A DNA stretch of 64,000 nucleotides from Branchipolynoe longqiensis (Eukaryota > Annelida > Polychaeta > Phyllodocida > Polynoidae): positions 91,451,990 through 91,515,989 of the forward strand of contig CM059193.1 of the NCBI GenBank assembly GCA_030323885.1. The letters are read 5' to 3'. Made by a program: the position numbers and the translations under genes. Below the pieces are notes generated by a model that saw only the letters and a list, made by a program, of their open reading frames with translations, had not been told where the DNA came from and did no database searches. Below are positions 1 through 11,440 of this stretch, piece by piece (within the stretch, counting starts at the first letter, position 1; each line of letters opens with the position of its first letter).

Positions 1-1103
1 TAGGGAGTTTTTCATTTACAATTGATATTGTATGATCGATTATTTGGGAGCCAAATAAAGAGATCGATATAGGGGAGTGGTTGATCTGTGGAAGTGGTCG
101 GGTAGAGAGGTTTTACTGTATGTTTTAATCATGAATATATGGGGTGTTATACTTATACGCATGTTCTTTGTTTATTAATAGGTGAGGTTTTGTATTTAAA
201 GTGATTTTGTAGGTTTTTCATCTATCCTACCTCATGATTTTTATATTAAAACTAAACATATGTTCGTTGTTTTTTATGATGCTTATTTACATTTCACATC
301 TTACACAGTGAATCAACTATGAATACAGCCATATTTTGGGGTACTTTAACCTAATAAACCTCTTAAAAATTCATGGAATTTGACTCTAAAAGGCTCTTGA
401 CAGTCAAGGAATTTGATATGTCAAATTGTTTGATTGATTGTTTGGTGGTTGCTTTGCGCCGTGTCGGCAGCATAGGCCGTATTCACAGCGAGAAATGTTT
501 GTTTTTTGTTCAAACCATCGCTTTTACATGTAAAAGCAGACAATCAATTATGTGCCAATAGACACTCATTAAATTAGAAAGCTCACAATCATATATTTGT
601 GGTCAAGGGAAACAAATTCCCATAGAAAAAGAAAAGTTTTATTAATAATTGATAGAATCTATTTAGTAAACTATATGAGGTGGTACAGTCCAGCTGCCCT
701 CAAAAAGGCTAAAATGTTTTCCTGTTTTACCTTAGTAAAAAGGTCATGCATACTGTCTGCAGTGTAGAACTGTTGGCGCAGGGCCAAAAAATCAACGCAA
801 CTTAGTAAATGTGTTTGAGTGTCAGCGGGGACTGACACCCAATACATTCAGGGGGAGGTTCCCCCTTGAGCAGAAAAGCATGTGTAAGCCACGAGTGGCC
901 AACACGGCAGCGACTAAGGACCACTTGGTCTCGCCGACCTCCCGCATGAGTCTGTGGTGGCTTTCCCACAGATGGTTCAATTTCTTTAAGTTTATTAATG
1001 TTTTCATCCCACTCATGTTGCCATTTGGATTTATGTGGGTGGCTATTAGTGGTTTCAGATCAGAGTGAGGGATCAGACACGGTTCAAGATCACGTTGTAG
1101 TTG
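1..1103. other. Unassigned AT-rich sequence
   Basis: I recognise no gene, RNA or repeat family here. Short open frames of 62-109 codons occur on both strands but overlap one another and lack any motif, so I do not call them genes. Confidence 0.5.
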
Positions 1104-1366
1104 ATTGGTTGTTTGTTTGTTTGTTGTCATTGTTTTACATCCTAACAACATCTAAGGTCATATCAGGATGGGTACTGACTTGTGACAGTGCACACTCATG
1201 CTGCCCCACTGGGAGACCAGGCTACTGGCACCATGACCTGATATCCCACTCAGTCACAATTATCCTAACATTGAGTCATCCAGTCCTTGCCATGTCCTAA
1301 TAATGCCGAGCGCCTGGGTAGGAAGTATACATTTTTATGTCATCGGTTTGACTCGACCAGGTCAAA
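1104..1366 (-). repeat. SINE1 copy, headless
   Basis: Read on the minus strand this is the SINE1 body followed by its TGTTGCTAGGA-type end and an AAACAAACAAAC tail. The tRNA-like head is missing, so it is 5'-truncated, as is common when reverse transcription stops early. Confidence 0.85.
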
Positions 1367-1549
1367 TTGTGTATGAACTCTGTACATATGATTAAATATA
1401 GGGTCCTGGCAATGAGTAATGAGTGCGTAGAGGACAGGGAGCAGCTCAGGATGAGGATCGTTTACTCTGTTGTCTAATTAAATACTGCGGTACACTGGAA
1501 TACATAGCTCGGCCACAATACATTGATCTACCACAATAAAATAACGCGC

Positions 1550-1640
1550 CAGACCAGATGGACAAATGGGTTGAGCGCTCACTTCTCGTGTGACAGATCA
1601 TTTTGGTGTCGAAACCCTGGCTGAGTCAAATCAATGACTG
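1550..1640 (+). repeat. SINE1c head fragment
   Basis: Carries the tRNA-like head of the variant with GAGCGC after the A box, followed by GAGTCAAATCAATGACT where the body begins. The rest of the body is absent. Confidence 0.6.
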
Positions 1641-1741
1641 AATGCAGACTTCCTGTACAGAGCAGTTTAGATGTACAGTGGTGACCATATTATTTATATG
1701 GATATTATTGAGCCTATTCCATAGATGGGGAGTTCGAGAAT

Positions 1742-1770
1742 GTTGGTGGTTGGTTGGTTGGTTGGTTGGT

Positions 1771-1801
<31 letters not shown>

Positions 1802-1920
1802 TTGGCTGGCTGGCTGGCTGGCTGGTTGGTTGGTTGGTTGGTGGGTGGGTGGGTGGGTGGGTTGGCTGGTTGGCTGGTTGGGTGGGTTGGTTGGTTGGTT
1901 GGTTGGTTGGTTGGTTGGTT
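1742..1920 (+). repeat. GGTT/GGCT microsatellite
   Basis: About 180 bp of GGTT and GGCT tetranucleotides with GGGT variants. The Trp-Leu and Asn-Gln-Pro-Thr reading frames across it are artefacts of the repeat. It stops where a SINE1 B-box region (GAGTTCGGTTCCC) begins. Confidence 0.95.
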
Positions 1921-1938
1921 CGCGAGTTCGGTTCCCGG

Positions 1939-2335
1939 TGTAAAGATTTCAAATTCTCCCCTGATTGAAGTTCCCCCCTGGGAATTTGAAAACGTTTTCA
2001 AATTCATCCCAGGGGAATTTGAAGACGTTTTCAAGTTCCCTCCCTCGTTTTAACTTTCCTTCCCCCCATTTTTGGAAATTATTACAAGTATAACAAAGCA
2101 TATTTCAACCCAGATGACACAAAAAGTCTCCAAGATGGCTAAGAAAAAAATATTATAGGTCTGAATTTTAAAACGTTTTTTAAAGTTTTTTAAACAATTT
2201 TAAATTCCCAGAGGGGGGAACTTGAAAAGAGGGGGAGGAATCTGAAAACTGTTTTTAATTTCTTCGGAGGGAAATTAAAAACGTTTTCAGATTCCCCGGG
2301 GGAACTTGAAAAGGGGGGAACTTGAAATCGTTACA
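1939..2335. mobile_element. Small TIR element inside a SINE1
   Basis: Inverted ends TGTAAAGATTTCAA and TTGAAATCGTTACA match with one difference. CCGG (or CCGGT) sits on both sides, at 1935 and 2336, as a 4-5 bp target duplication. The interior is palindromic, with repeated AAAACGTTTTCAA blocks. Removing it joins the SINE1 B-box region to its GTCAAACCAATGAC segment. No coding capacity; superfamily not assigned. Confidence 0.75.
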
Positions 2336-2600
2336 CCGGTCCAGTCAAACCAATGACTTTAAAATTGATACTTGTTGCTTCCTAGACAGGCACTCGTCAT
2401 ATTTAAGGATATGGCAAGGACTAGTTGGCTCAGTGCCAGGATAATGCGACTGAGTGGGATATTGTGTCATGGTGCCAGTGGCCTGATTGTGCAGTGGGGC
2501 AGCACTATAAAGACACCACGATTGTGCACTGTCATAAGTCTGTACCCGTCCTGATATGACCTCAGATGTTGCCAGGACGTAAGACTCCAACAAACAATTG
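2336..2600 (+). repeat. SINE1 body, 3' part of an interrupted copy
   Basis: Continues the SINE1 copy whose B-box region is at 1925-1938. It runs through the GATACTTG and GGCAAGGACT body motifs to CCTCAGATGTTGCCAGG and a short AACAAAC tail. Confidence 0.85.
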
Positions 2601-2744
2601 TACTCTGAGTCTGATATCTGTCCTATGGTTCTGGTGAATTGCTTGAGCAGCCTGGGGAGCTGATTGACTGCTCTGAAGTAGGGCAAGTATGCCTGGGCCG
2701 CAGGCAACCGGCCAAAATAGTAGAGTGTTGGTCAGTTGGTTTGT

Positions 2745-2865
2745 CACTACTCGCTAAAAATCTATACTTGTCGCTACCTAGCCTGGCACTTGGCATCACG
2801 AGGATAGAGCAAGAAGTGGAATTAGGAAAAGTAATTTTCCGCAGTTGAAATTTCCCACGAGCTGC
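2745..2865 (+). repeat. SINE1c fragment
   Basis: Contains the body segment (TATACTTGTCGCTACC, then an AGGATAGAGCAAG variant) and ends in GAAATTTCCC, the alternative tail typical of the 1c variant, instead of the ACAACAAAC tail. Confidence 0.6.
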
Positions 2866-3165
2866 ATAATCTGATGATTTTGCAGTTCTGGCACATTCTT
2901 TTTTTTTTTCTTCTTTTTTTAAAAATATAAATATATTAGATTGATATACTTTAGTTTGAAGTCTCTTTTATCTTCAAGGGTTCGCTTTGGAAATATTAAA
3001 AGTGAAAATATGTTACAGCTGCATAATCTGATGATGTTGAAGGGCACATTCTTCTTTTGATAAATATATTAGTTTGATATAATTTACTTAAATTCTAAGT
3101 ATTTTTTATCCTAAAGGGTTAACGTTGGACATATTTAAGGTGAAAATATGCTAAATTAATGTTGG
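2866..3165. repeat. Two partial MITE A-like units in tandem
   Basis: GCTGCATAATCTGATGAT occurs at about 2870 and 3018, each followed by AT-rich sequence with a TTAGTTTGA or TTTGATATA motif and GTGAAAATATG. The start resembles a diverged MITE A end (GCATAGTCCGATG). The opposite end is not seen, so these are partial copies about 148 bp apart. Confidence 0.55.
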
Positions 3166-3167
3166 TT

Positions 3168-3520
3168 GGTTTGTTTGTTGTTGGTTTATGTCCTAGCAAC
3201 ATTTAAGGTCATATCAGGACGGGTACCGAATTTTAACAGTGTGCACTCATGGCAACTTTATAGTGCTGCCCCCTCTGGGACACCAGGCCACCAGCACCAT
3301 GACCTGATATCCCACTCAGTCACATTATCCTGACACTGAACCAACCAGTCCTTGCCCTATCCTAATAATGCCGAGCGTCAGGCTAGGAAAGTGACGAGTA
3401 TACATTTTTAAGTCATTGGTTTGACTCGACCAGGATTCGAACCCACAAACTCATGGGTTCGGATCTCCCGATCTTCCAAAACAGGAGACGGACACTCTAC
3501 TCATTCGACCAGGTCGCTAG
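3168..3520 (-). repeat. SINE1, near full length
   Basis: Reads from an AACAAACAAACC tail on the left to a tRNA-like head on the right. The head has a B-box region (GGTTCGAA type) and a degraded A-box region. The head carries an extra copy of the CCCATGAGTT segment seen in several other copies, marking a subfamily. Confidence 0.85.
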
Positions 3521-3835
3521 GAGTAATGAGTTTGCGTTTAGGGCAGGGCGCAGAGTGGGATGAGGATCATTTACTCTGTTGTCAAGCATCAATTTTTAAG
3601 TCATGGGGACGAGTGTGTGATGATGGTTCCCGTAGGAATGTGGCCACCTGGGTGTGTGTGTGGGGGGGGGGGTGAAGGGGGGGGGGGCTCAGTGGTGATT
3701 TCAATGATGGTCTGGCGACGATTGAGGTCAGTTGGCACCCTGTATGATGTGCATGCATACCTGCATCACGGTCACACCAGCGAATAGGTTTTCTGCTGCG
3801 GGCCATTGGGAGACCAGGCCACCAGCACCACGAGA
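3521..3835. other. Low-complexity sequence with SINE1 scraps
   Basis: Holds two G-runs near 3661-3687 and a short SINE1 scrap at about 3805 (GGAGACCAGGCCACCAGCAC). Nothing else is recognised. Confidence 0.5.
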
Positions 3836-4380
3836 AAAGATTCACCCCGTACTTACAGTACAGGGGTTAATGACAACGTAGTCTAAATACGGGCGAAAAT
3901 AGCTTTAGTATGGAACAGGAAGTAGAATCCTTGGTTCCAGTATCAAATGGCTACTTATATCGGCACAGAGTTCATGAAATGAGAGAGAATTCTGGAAGGA
4001 ACTGCAGTAGACTTCCCGATGTGCTGTTGGTTAGTGGCCCATTTAGCGTCTTGGGGGATCAGGCATGCAGAATCGGGGCAAATTGTGCCTGCTTGGACAA
4101 AGGGACTATATTCAAGCATCCCATTTCTCAGCGAAAGGCAATGTGAAAATCCGACGTGAATTAATCTGGTTAGCGCTCTAGTCGCCATATTGGATATTTA
4201 CATTTAAATGGCGGCAATTCTGGAAGGAACTGCAGTAGACTTCCCGATGTGCTGTTGGTTAGTGGCCCATTTAGCATTCTGAGGGATCAGGCATGCAGAA
4301 TCGGGGCAAATTGTGCCTGCATGGACAAAGGGACTATATTTAGGGATCCCCTTTCTCAGCGAAATCGCTTATTTCAGTGA
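3836..4380 (+). repeat. Repeat E with an internal 147-bp duplication
   Basis: Positions 3836-3965 match, inverted, 21752-21871; both contain TAAATACGGGCGAAAATAG. Downstream, a 147-bp block (GAAGGAACTGCAGTAGACTT to TTTCTCAGCGAAA) occurs at about 3991 and again at about 4215 with few differences, separated by about 80 bp. No coding function is evident; the family is not assigned. Confidence 0.65.
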
Positions 4381-4679
4381 AAACTGAGTTCCCAAATCAG
4401 CGAGAGAATAAAATCCTATTGGCGAATTTTACTGTCGATAATATAAAATAAAATTATCTTTGTGTTGTTGATTTTGTAATTGATTGAAAGTGAGTGAGTG
4501 AGTGAGAATCTTACTTTTAATTATTTCTTAGTCTTGAAGTCTTAAAACAGTTGGAATTTCAAGGCCAAAATATGTCCAAGTAAGTGCCAGATTGCCCCAT
4601 TTAATCGTAGGTTTTAACCAATTTTATGGGGGGGGGGGTGCCCCCGGACCCCCTAGTTGTTCAGTTCTTTTGGGTTTTT

Positions 4680-5042
4680 TTTCACTGCATAGTCCGATGA
4701 AATCATCAAATTTTCGAAACCCAAACAATGACCTAAATTTGATTCTGCATATCTAACTTAGATACTGATGCACTTATTAAACATTTGTCACCCCACAGAA
4801 GGGAATAGTGACGCAATTGAATTGATCATGTTACTGCAGAATGCTATGGTGTCAGAGTTTTGGCAAGCTTACCAAAACTAATTTTGCATGGTTGCACTTC
4901 AAATATCTCAAAAGTTAGCCACTTACGATAAAAGTTACTTCAAGCTAAAGTGAGGTACATTATAATGATCAACCTAATGTATTTATTTATCTCAGAACAT
5001 TTCTGAAACTCAAAACCATCGGACTATGCAACTTTAACCATC
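4680..5042. mobile_element. MITE A, complete copy
   Basis: Inverted ends TGCATAGTCCGATG and CATCGGACTATGCA enclose about 360 bp without coding capacity. Internal landmarks are CACTTATTAAACAT, GTCAGAGTTTTGGCAAGC and CTCAGAACATTTC. Diverged or split copies lie near 48.1, 50.5, 56.5, 56.8 and 61.4 kb. It is a non-autonomous DNA transposon; the superfamily cannot be set from one pair of ends. Confidence 0.85.
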
Positions 5043-5300
5043 ACTCGGTCCTGTGTCAGCCTACCAAGGGTTGAGACATAAAGGAAATGTAGGACTTCTC
5101 CAGTACGTTCAACTGCGTTCAACTATGTTAGCCTCCACTACGTTCAACTACGTCCACTGACGTGTATGTGACCGGGGCCTTGAGATTGGCTTTATTTTGT
5201 CGTAAAGACAATAAATAATCACGGTAAAGTTTTCATTTGCTAGTGGATTCACAGGATTACAAGGACATGAACAAAAACGAAAAGTGGTGATCAAACTAAA

Positions 5301-5749
5301 GGGGCTGTCACATTAGGTTTTTTTGCGGGAGCGTATGGCGGCGTAAGCGCGTTACGTCATATACGTCGGCATACGCCGTATACGCTACTCATACGCTACG
5401 CATACGCTACGCATACGCTACTCATACGTACTCCATACGCCCCAATGCCGGCGTATGTGAAGCGTATGAGGCATACGCCGCCATACGCTTTCATAAATCC
5501 GTCCGTCCAAATTCTTTTGTGCATGCTAAAAAAAACTCGACCTATGAGGGCGTATGGCCCATACTGTCAAAAAATGTCACAGCACACGCTCCCATACGCT
5601 CCTCATACGCTCCTCGTACGCTCCTCGTAGGTTCCACATACGCTCAAAACCACCCGAAAGGTCACCAAATGTCATCATAGGCCGGCACGCGCAGGACCTA
5701 CGTAGGTTTTCAATACGCTCCCGCCATACGCCGTAATGTGACAGGGCCT
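5301..5749. mobile_element. Foldback TIR element, CATACGCT-arm subfamily
   Basis: Ends AGGGGCTGTCACATTA and TAATGTGACAGGGCCT are inverted and flanked by TAA on both sides (5298 and 5750). The arms are degenerate reiterations of CATACGCT and its complement, so the element can fold on itself. A GCATGC-centred AT-rich segment lies at about 5511-5535. There is no coding capacity. The TWA duplication is typical of PIF/Harbinger elements, which is an inference. Confidence 0.9.
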
Positions 5750-5849
5750 TAAGTATGAGTTGTAAGGTTCAACCTCAGGGGAGAAGGAACGGTCAAAGTA
5801 GAAGTTAAAAAACAAAGTCTAATTGTGGATGTTACTCGTAACATTGGTG

Positions 5850-6042
5850 ACCAGACGGGATGGCCGAATGAGTTAAAGCGTCCGTGCCCCGTGTTGGTAG
5901 ACCATGGGATCATGGGTTTGAACCCTGGTCGAGTCAAACCAATGACTTAAAAATTGAAACTTGTCGCTTCCTAGCCAGGCGCTCGGCATTATTAGGATAG
6001 GGCAAGGACTGGTTGGCTCAGTGTCAGGATAATGTGACATGG
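5850..6042 (+). repeat. SINE1, 3'-truncated
   Basis: Has the whole tRNA-like head (A-box region ATGGCCGAATGAGTTA, B-box region GGTTTGAACCC) and the first half of the body, ending after GATAATGTGAC. Confidence 0.9.
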
Positions 6043-6094
6043 CTATTATTAAGGCATGGCTAAGTTATTAAATCAAGATGTGTTTAAGACCCTG

Positions 6095-6296
6095 TAGTCA
6101 GCTTGCGTTTGTCTAACCTCATTTAATCCAGAAATATCGATATCCGAGCAAAATGGCCCATCGAACAGATTTCCGCTAATCCATTTTATATCCGTCTAAT
6201 CCTCAAAATCGTTTATCAGACAATGTCGCTGACCTGGCATTGAGCGCTGGGAGGAAAGTGGTCCTGGTTAATGATGGTTGACTGTATTATGTATGC
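6095..6296. mobile_element. Possible pogo/Tigger-like MITE remnant
   Basis: The right end GGTTAATGATGGTTGACTG followed by TA resembles a pogo/Tigger terminus, and the interior repeats a TCTAATCC motif. A clear matching left end is not visible, so the call is tentative. Confidence 0.35.
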
Positions 6297-6387
6297 CCTG
6301 CTTTCCTACCCTGCCAGTACAAAATGTGTTCTATAAATAGCATATTCTCGCATTCAAAAGGACATCTTACTTTCTTACCAAACACAG

Positions 6388-6612
6388 CGGCTGAACCGAT
6401 AGAGCACAGACTTCCCAAATTTATACTTGTCGTTACCTAGCTTGACGCTCGGCATTACTAGGATAGGGCAAGGACTGGTTAGTTCAGTATCAGGATAATG
6501 TGAATAAGTGGGAAATTGGGTCATGATGCCGGTGGCCTGGTATCCCAGCGGAGCAGCACTATAAAGTCACTATGAGTGTGCACTGTCAGAAGTTGGTACT
6601 TGTCCTGATATG
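6388..6612 (+). repeat. SINE1b copy, head shortened
   Basis: Starts with GCGGCTGAACCGATAGAGC, a diverged A-box region of the 1b variant. It skips to the body (TTTATACTTGTCG) and ends at GTCCTGATATGA without a tail. Confidence 0.8.
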
Positions 6613-6632
6613 AATTTAGAAGTATATATATG

Positions 6633-6895
6633 TTGCCGTTTTACGTCCTGGCAACATCTAAGGTCATATCAGTACGGGTACCGACGTGTGACAGCGCGCA
6701 CTCATGGCGACTTTATAGTGCTGCCACACTGGGAGACCAGGTCACTGACACCATAACCCAATATCCCACTCAGTCACATTATCCTGACACTGAACCAACC
6801 AAACCTTACCCTATCCTAATAATGCCGAGCGCCTGGCTAGGAAGTGACAAGATATGACCTTAGATGTTGCCAGGATGTAAAACTCCAACAAACAA
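6633..6895 (-). repeat. SINE1 body fused to an opposite-strand SINE1 tail
   Basis: 6633-6849 is a minus-strand SINE1 body. At 6850 the sequence switches to a plus-strand SINE1 end (ATATGACCTTAGATGTTGCC and an AACAAAC tail). The join within the GACAAG motif suggests inversion or template switching. Confidence 0.75.
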
Positions 6896-6928
6896 ACCCA
6901 TCTAACCTTCTTCTTTATCTTGTTTCAG

Positions 6929-6963
6929 GACTGCTTCATATGAGCACACCTCAATCATACAAG
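6929..6963 (+). other. Candidate 35-nt internal exon
   Basis: A pyrimidine-rich tract ending TTTATCTTGTTTCAG precedes these 35 bases, and a strong donor GTAAGTG follows at 6964. Frame 1 has a stop (TGA) but the other two frames are open; one reads LLHMSTPQSYK. It lies between SINE copies and is not part of any repeat I recognise. If real, the region is an intron of a plus-strand gene. No neighbouring exon was found, so this is a signal-based guess. Confidence 0.35.
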
Positions 6964-7009
6964 GTAAGTGAATCGTGTATTTTGTCAAGAATTATTTGAT
7001 AAGAGATAT

Positions 7010-7265
7010 TTTCTCCCTGATTCGAACCCACGGGTTCGACCCCTGGTCGAGTCAAACCAATGCCCAATGACTTAAAAATTGATCCTGGGAGATCAGACCA
7101 CCAGCACCATGACCTAATATCCCACTGAGGTCCCGTTATTCTGACACTGAGCCAACCAGTCCTTTTTAAGTCATCGAATTGACTCGACCAGGGTTCGAAC
7201 CCGTGGGTTGGAATCCCACAATCTACCAAAACAGGGGACGGACGCTCAACTCATTCGGCGATCCC
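7010..7265 (-). repeat. Mosaic of SINE1 fragments
   Basis: Three pieces: a plus-strand B-box/body start at 7025-7085, a minus-strand middle body at 7085-7165, and a minus-strand head at 7170-7265 (GACTCGACCAGGGTTCGAAC to AACTCATTCGG). Probably a rearranged nested locus. Confidence 0.75.
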
Positions 7266-7830
7266 GTCTGGTCCCTGAGCAGGAGATGTGGCTGCTGGCC
7301 AGGTGGTGTCGAGAGGGGGTGTAATGACGTCACGAGGCCACTTTCGGTGGCCATATTGGATGACATACAGGAAGCTTGCAAACTGCTTACACTGTGCTTA
7401 TTTACTGATTTGTTGGTTTATTTGTCACTGTTTTGAGCAGTTTGGCCTCAGAAGTTGTTGCTAAAGTGCTGTAACTGTAAGTAAACACATTGGATGTAAA
7501 CTGCCCAGAACCTCCCATAGCACAAGAAAACTCTGTTTTAGTGCATCTGCAAGCATTCAAAACATGGCATGGGAGGGTGCTCGTAATGCAAGATGGCAGC
7601 CCGCTGACCACTGATTGCTAAGTAATGACGTCACGTGCACTCCCTCTATTCATAATAAAACATCGACAGAACCATTGCTATGGCAACCAACCTGTCAATC
7701 ACAGGGTTTAACGGTCCTTGGCTGTTTTGATTTAAATTACATACAATCAGCATTCATGCCCTTTCGGCAGCATGTGTATTTCCTATCGCCTAACTTTTTT
7801 GTATCATCTATATAAATATTATATTTACTA
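7266..7830. other. Unassigned sequence
   Basis: No family recognised. Two TGACGTCA palindromes occur at about 7325 and 7626, which may be chance. A weaker exon-like arrangement (TTTTGAGCAG acceptor, GTAAGTAA donor) lies near 7440-7477. Confidence 0.4.
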
Positions 7831-9074
7831 GCTTTAACCCATGCACAGCATGGGTTGAACTAGGTACTGGCAGCGGCATGAACAAGTGCAGGAATGGTGC
7901 TTTTTTCATCAATATTCACATGCTTGAAACTATTTCTGTATGTATTTGATTTAGATGAGATTGCATATCCTCGAAGATCAACATTTGTTCTATCTGATGG
8001 TGTTGTTGGATATAATATATAGTAAGTTTGTACTTAAGTAAAATCCATTTGTATAATGAGTGTATTTAGGTAATATTCCTTCATTACTGGTGTCAATGAA
8101 AACAACTCTGAAAACAGGGTATTTTTAATGGACTCGCGCTTCCTTGCACTACATCATAGATGGTCAGCGATGGTACCAAAAGAAGCACAATGGCCTCCGC
8201 TTTCTATCTATATATGTTTTGCCCTAGGTCAAAGTGGTCAATCAGGTCAAATTCCGGAATTCTAATTATTTTGAAAGTTTCAAGCCATCTACTGAATTTA
8301 AAAAATATTTGAAAACTAATAAGTTTGGTATCTATAGATAGACAATTTGATTCCCTTTCCAATAATACCAATCTTAGTATAGTGCTAGTTAGTGCAAGGA
8401 GCCGCAGACAGAATATTGACACCAACCTCTTTGGGTCTTTGCTGTCCACAATAGTTTCACTATGGTCACATCCATGAAGAAACATGTATATGACGTTGAT
8501 GTCTATTGACATATATCACGTAATATGTAATCTAATATTGTGCCAAATTTGGGGAAGATCCATTGCTTTACATACAGTGAATATATAACGAATTATTTAA
8601 ATCAATATTCTTGGTCTCCGACACTTTTAATTTGTATTTGCAATCAAAATGCAGGTTTTTATGTTTTTAGTTAAATTATTGTTATAGCTACTATGCATTA
8701 GTTCCATTTGCTATGTGTGTAAAATTTGAAGAAGATCCAACTATTGCAAGAGCCACAGTGAGTGTTCAAAGCTTGATGAACAAATTTATATTTTTGATTT
8801 TGTACACCTTTCTTTAGAATGTGCAATCAAAATGTGCTTTTTTGTATTTCGAGATAGAATATTAATACAATAATATGTACTACTTCCAGCTGGTGTTCAG
8901 GGTCAATTCATAGGAAGATACAACAATTAGTTAAGCTACAAGGAACATTTAAAGATTCATCAAATTCATATATTTGGTTTTCAGACAATTTGTTTTCATA
9001 TTGTAAAATATTCCGATTTACGGCATTGGGGGGAATGCAAATGTTCTAATACTGATCAGGTGTACGTGACCAAG

Positions 9075-9502
9075 CGCATGTATGTATATATATTTGTAAG
9101 TGCTGGTGGTGCCTGAGTGGGATGTAAATAGACATAGTGCTGCTGGCAGGGCTGGGTGTGATTGCACTCAAGGCCTACCCCCTCCCCCTCTGCTGGGTAG
9201 GATCACCACACTCAGGTTCAAGGTTGGTGGTGGCCATGGGGCCATACAGCATGTGGTGGTGGGCAGACCACAGGTACCCATGGGGACCAGGAATGCTGGA
9301 TCCCTATTGGCAGGGCCAAGAATGCTTGTTTCCCATTGGGGGAAAGGGGTGGGGTGATACTCTACAATGAACCCCTGTAACCATATAAATAATATACCAG
9401 AGGGCTTGACTCTCTCTCCTTCTTTACACTTTATACTCTTCCTTTCTCTTTGTCCGTATTGATTTCACTATAGCCTGCCTACACAACCACAGATTCGAGC
9501 TT
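9075..9502 (+). repeat. Repeat F, possible solo LTR
   Basis: Matches 14683-15095 on the opposite strand over its whole length, including GCACTCAAGGCCTACC-like and GAGGGCTTGACTCTCTC motifs. A TATA-like CATATAAATA lies just before GAGGGCTTGACTC, and the right side reads CTACACAACCACA, which would suit an LTR promoter and end. No target duplication or internal region is seen, so LTR identity is inference. Confidence 0.5.
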
Positions 9503-9825
9503 TAGCCATTTTACAATATGTTCAATCAAAATTCAATATTTTCCATATTTTTGGACATAATATTGATATAGATAATATCTGTTAGTCTTGGTGAATGGTT
9601 ATTCCCATACTGTGCCAAATTTGAGGAAGACTCAAGAGATTGTTTAGCTGCAATGAGCTTTCAAAGATTTACAATTTGAAATATTTCACATACAAATGCT
9701 ATTTACATGCAAACAATTACACTTTTTTACATTTTAGGATGCAAATATCTTGATTCTCTGGAAATAGAGGTCTGGAAAAAAGAGGCTATTACACTGTTAT
9801 GAATATTTGAAATATTTAGTATTGT

Positions 9826-9996
9826 CATGGGGGTGATGAAAATGGGAAATATTGCGCCTAGAGCGGGACTCGAACCCACATCTCTTTGCATTCCGGGCCA
9901 GTGTGCTAACCATTACACCACCTAGGGTCCCTGATATCAACACACTACCCACACCTACCTGTCTATGCGGCTCCTTGCCTTAGAAGGCAGTGCAGA
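9826..9996 (-). repeat. SINE2 copy
   Basis: On the minus strand: a leader (CTGCACTGCCTTCTAAGGCA type), GGTGTAATGGTTAGCACACT as an A-box region, a B box in GTGGGTTCGAGTCCCG, then GCGCAATATTTCCC and CCCCCATGAC. The head resembles tRNA-Gln in its A-box arm. Confidence 0.85.
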
Positions 9997-10164
9997 CCAC
10001 TACAGTATTTATTTAGTCTTGTTGCAGTTTTGAAAGAAAATACAGTGCTTTGAAAATGGCTATTTGGCTAAATCATAACAATGTTTTCGTTATTAATTGC
10101 ACATTTTGACATTGACTCATTAAAAATCTGCTTCACTAATCATTTTAACAATTGGCATGTTAGA

Positions 10165-10620
10165 TGCCTCTAAATTCCGAACAAAACCGCAAAGGGCTAC
10201 TAGAGCAAATAATGCGCCACTACTGAAGCAGACCAGAAGCCAAATAAAAGCTCATGAGAGAAGCACGCTGGAAATGGCTGCCAAGGTGTGGAATGCCCAA
10301 ACGGTCAATAACGACAAATTCCTGACCTAAAAACTTACAAAACCCCCACTAAGCTGCACTGCAAAGGGGCATGTGATATGTCACGGCCCACCAGCGGGAT
10401 GCCCAATGGAAGGTAACCATGCCAAGAATAGCCAGATAACACACCACACAGCTACGTACAAGCCTATGATATGTAAATAGTCTAGTAATAAGAGTAGAAC
10501 AAAATAAAATACATATATGCCAAGAAAATCCAAAAAAACTAACATAGGCTACTAACCATACCAACCAATTATCTATCTGCTACTGAAATGCAGGCAATCA
10601 AATAACTTATAAGCAGCTAC
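10165..10620 (+). other. Unassigned insertion in repeat G, perhaps LINE-derived
   Basis: Separates two segments of repeat G that are nearly contiguous in the 63-kb copy. One short frame reads AAKVWNAQTV before a stop, loosely like the A-[KR]-x-WN motif near the C-terminus of CR1/L2-type LINE proteins. That similarity is weak. Confidence 0.25.
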
Positions 10621-10999
10621 TGTGTGGTAAGATAACACCAACACTAAAACTGCCCAGCATTGAAAACAAGCCTGGGTACCCGGGCTTATATGCTATGGAC
10701 AGTATAAATACAGCCTCAATAAAAAAACAACAACAACAAAAAACATGTGTACAATGGAAATTGATTAGCGGAACTCCCCTCACATGGTTCCACTGTTTAT
10801 TATATTTGGTCAAAGTTCCACTTTTAATTCAAAATTAATACACTTTATATTTAATATTAAAAAATGATTATCTCAAAAACAATAACATATATAGCTTAAC
10901 TGTTTTTGGATTTGGGGTTGTAATTATAATGTCTACAGGAAAGAATACATATATTGAACCATATGCCTATTTTTAATTGATTGATTGATTGGTGGATTC

Positions 11000-11440
11000 T
11001 TTATATATATATATATTCATGATATCTGACTATATTCAGACAGTGTATATATCTACGTTCTCTGCTATATTCCGGACTTGTGCACGGTGCCGTTTCAATA
11101 TAGTGCGACCATCTGGTGGAATCTATCTGTACCATTGTTCAATGGATCATATTGGTGGCGCTATCTAATGGCGGAGTTAACACCACTCGTGGTTACATGG
11201 CTCAAAAGTGACCAAAGTTAGTGATCTGAACGACCCTAAAACTTAACCACCGTTTGGTATTACATACAGATAAGCACTTGGTGGGCCAATATACGGATGA
11301 CTGAACTTGGTCACGGCACCAGTGTGATGGGCCGGGTTCAACTCCATCTGAGGAATGATTAAGTAACACCGAAGTTGCTTCAAACTCCGCGTGATACCAC
11401 AATTATTCCACCGCCAGTTTGCACATCGGCTTACGCGGGA
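11000..11440. other. Unassigned sequence
   Basis: Begins with a short TA run near 11003-11015. No gene, tRNA or known repeat is recognised. Confidence 0.4.

Larger units (their letters stand above)
8515..10960 (+). repeat. AT-rich repeat G, interrupted copy
   Basis: Built from related units containing AATCAAAATGC/TTC, a GTGCCAAATTTG-type motif and TTTGGTTTTCAGACAATTTG, repeated near 8520, 8640, 8820 and 9520. The stretches 9505-9815, 10020-10160 and 10745-10960 match 63180-64000 in the opposite orientation. It is interrupted by an LTR-like repeat (9075-9502), a SINE2 piece (9826-9996) and a block at 10165-10620. Class not assigned. Confidence 0.6.

Noticed and set aside
7325..7634. Two TGACGTCA sites as CRE-type promoter elements
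   Set aside because: No transcript start or gene nearby, and two 8-mers in 300 bp can occur by chance.
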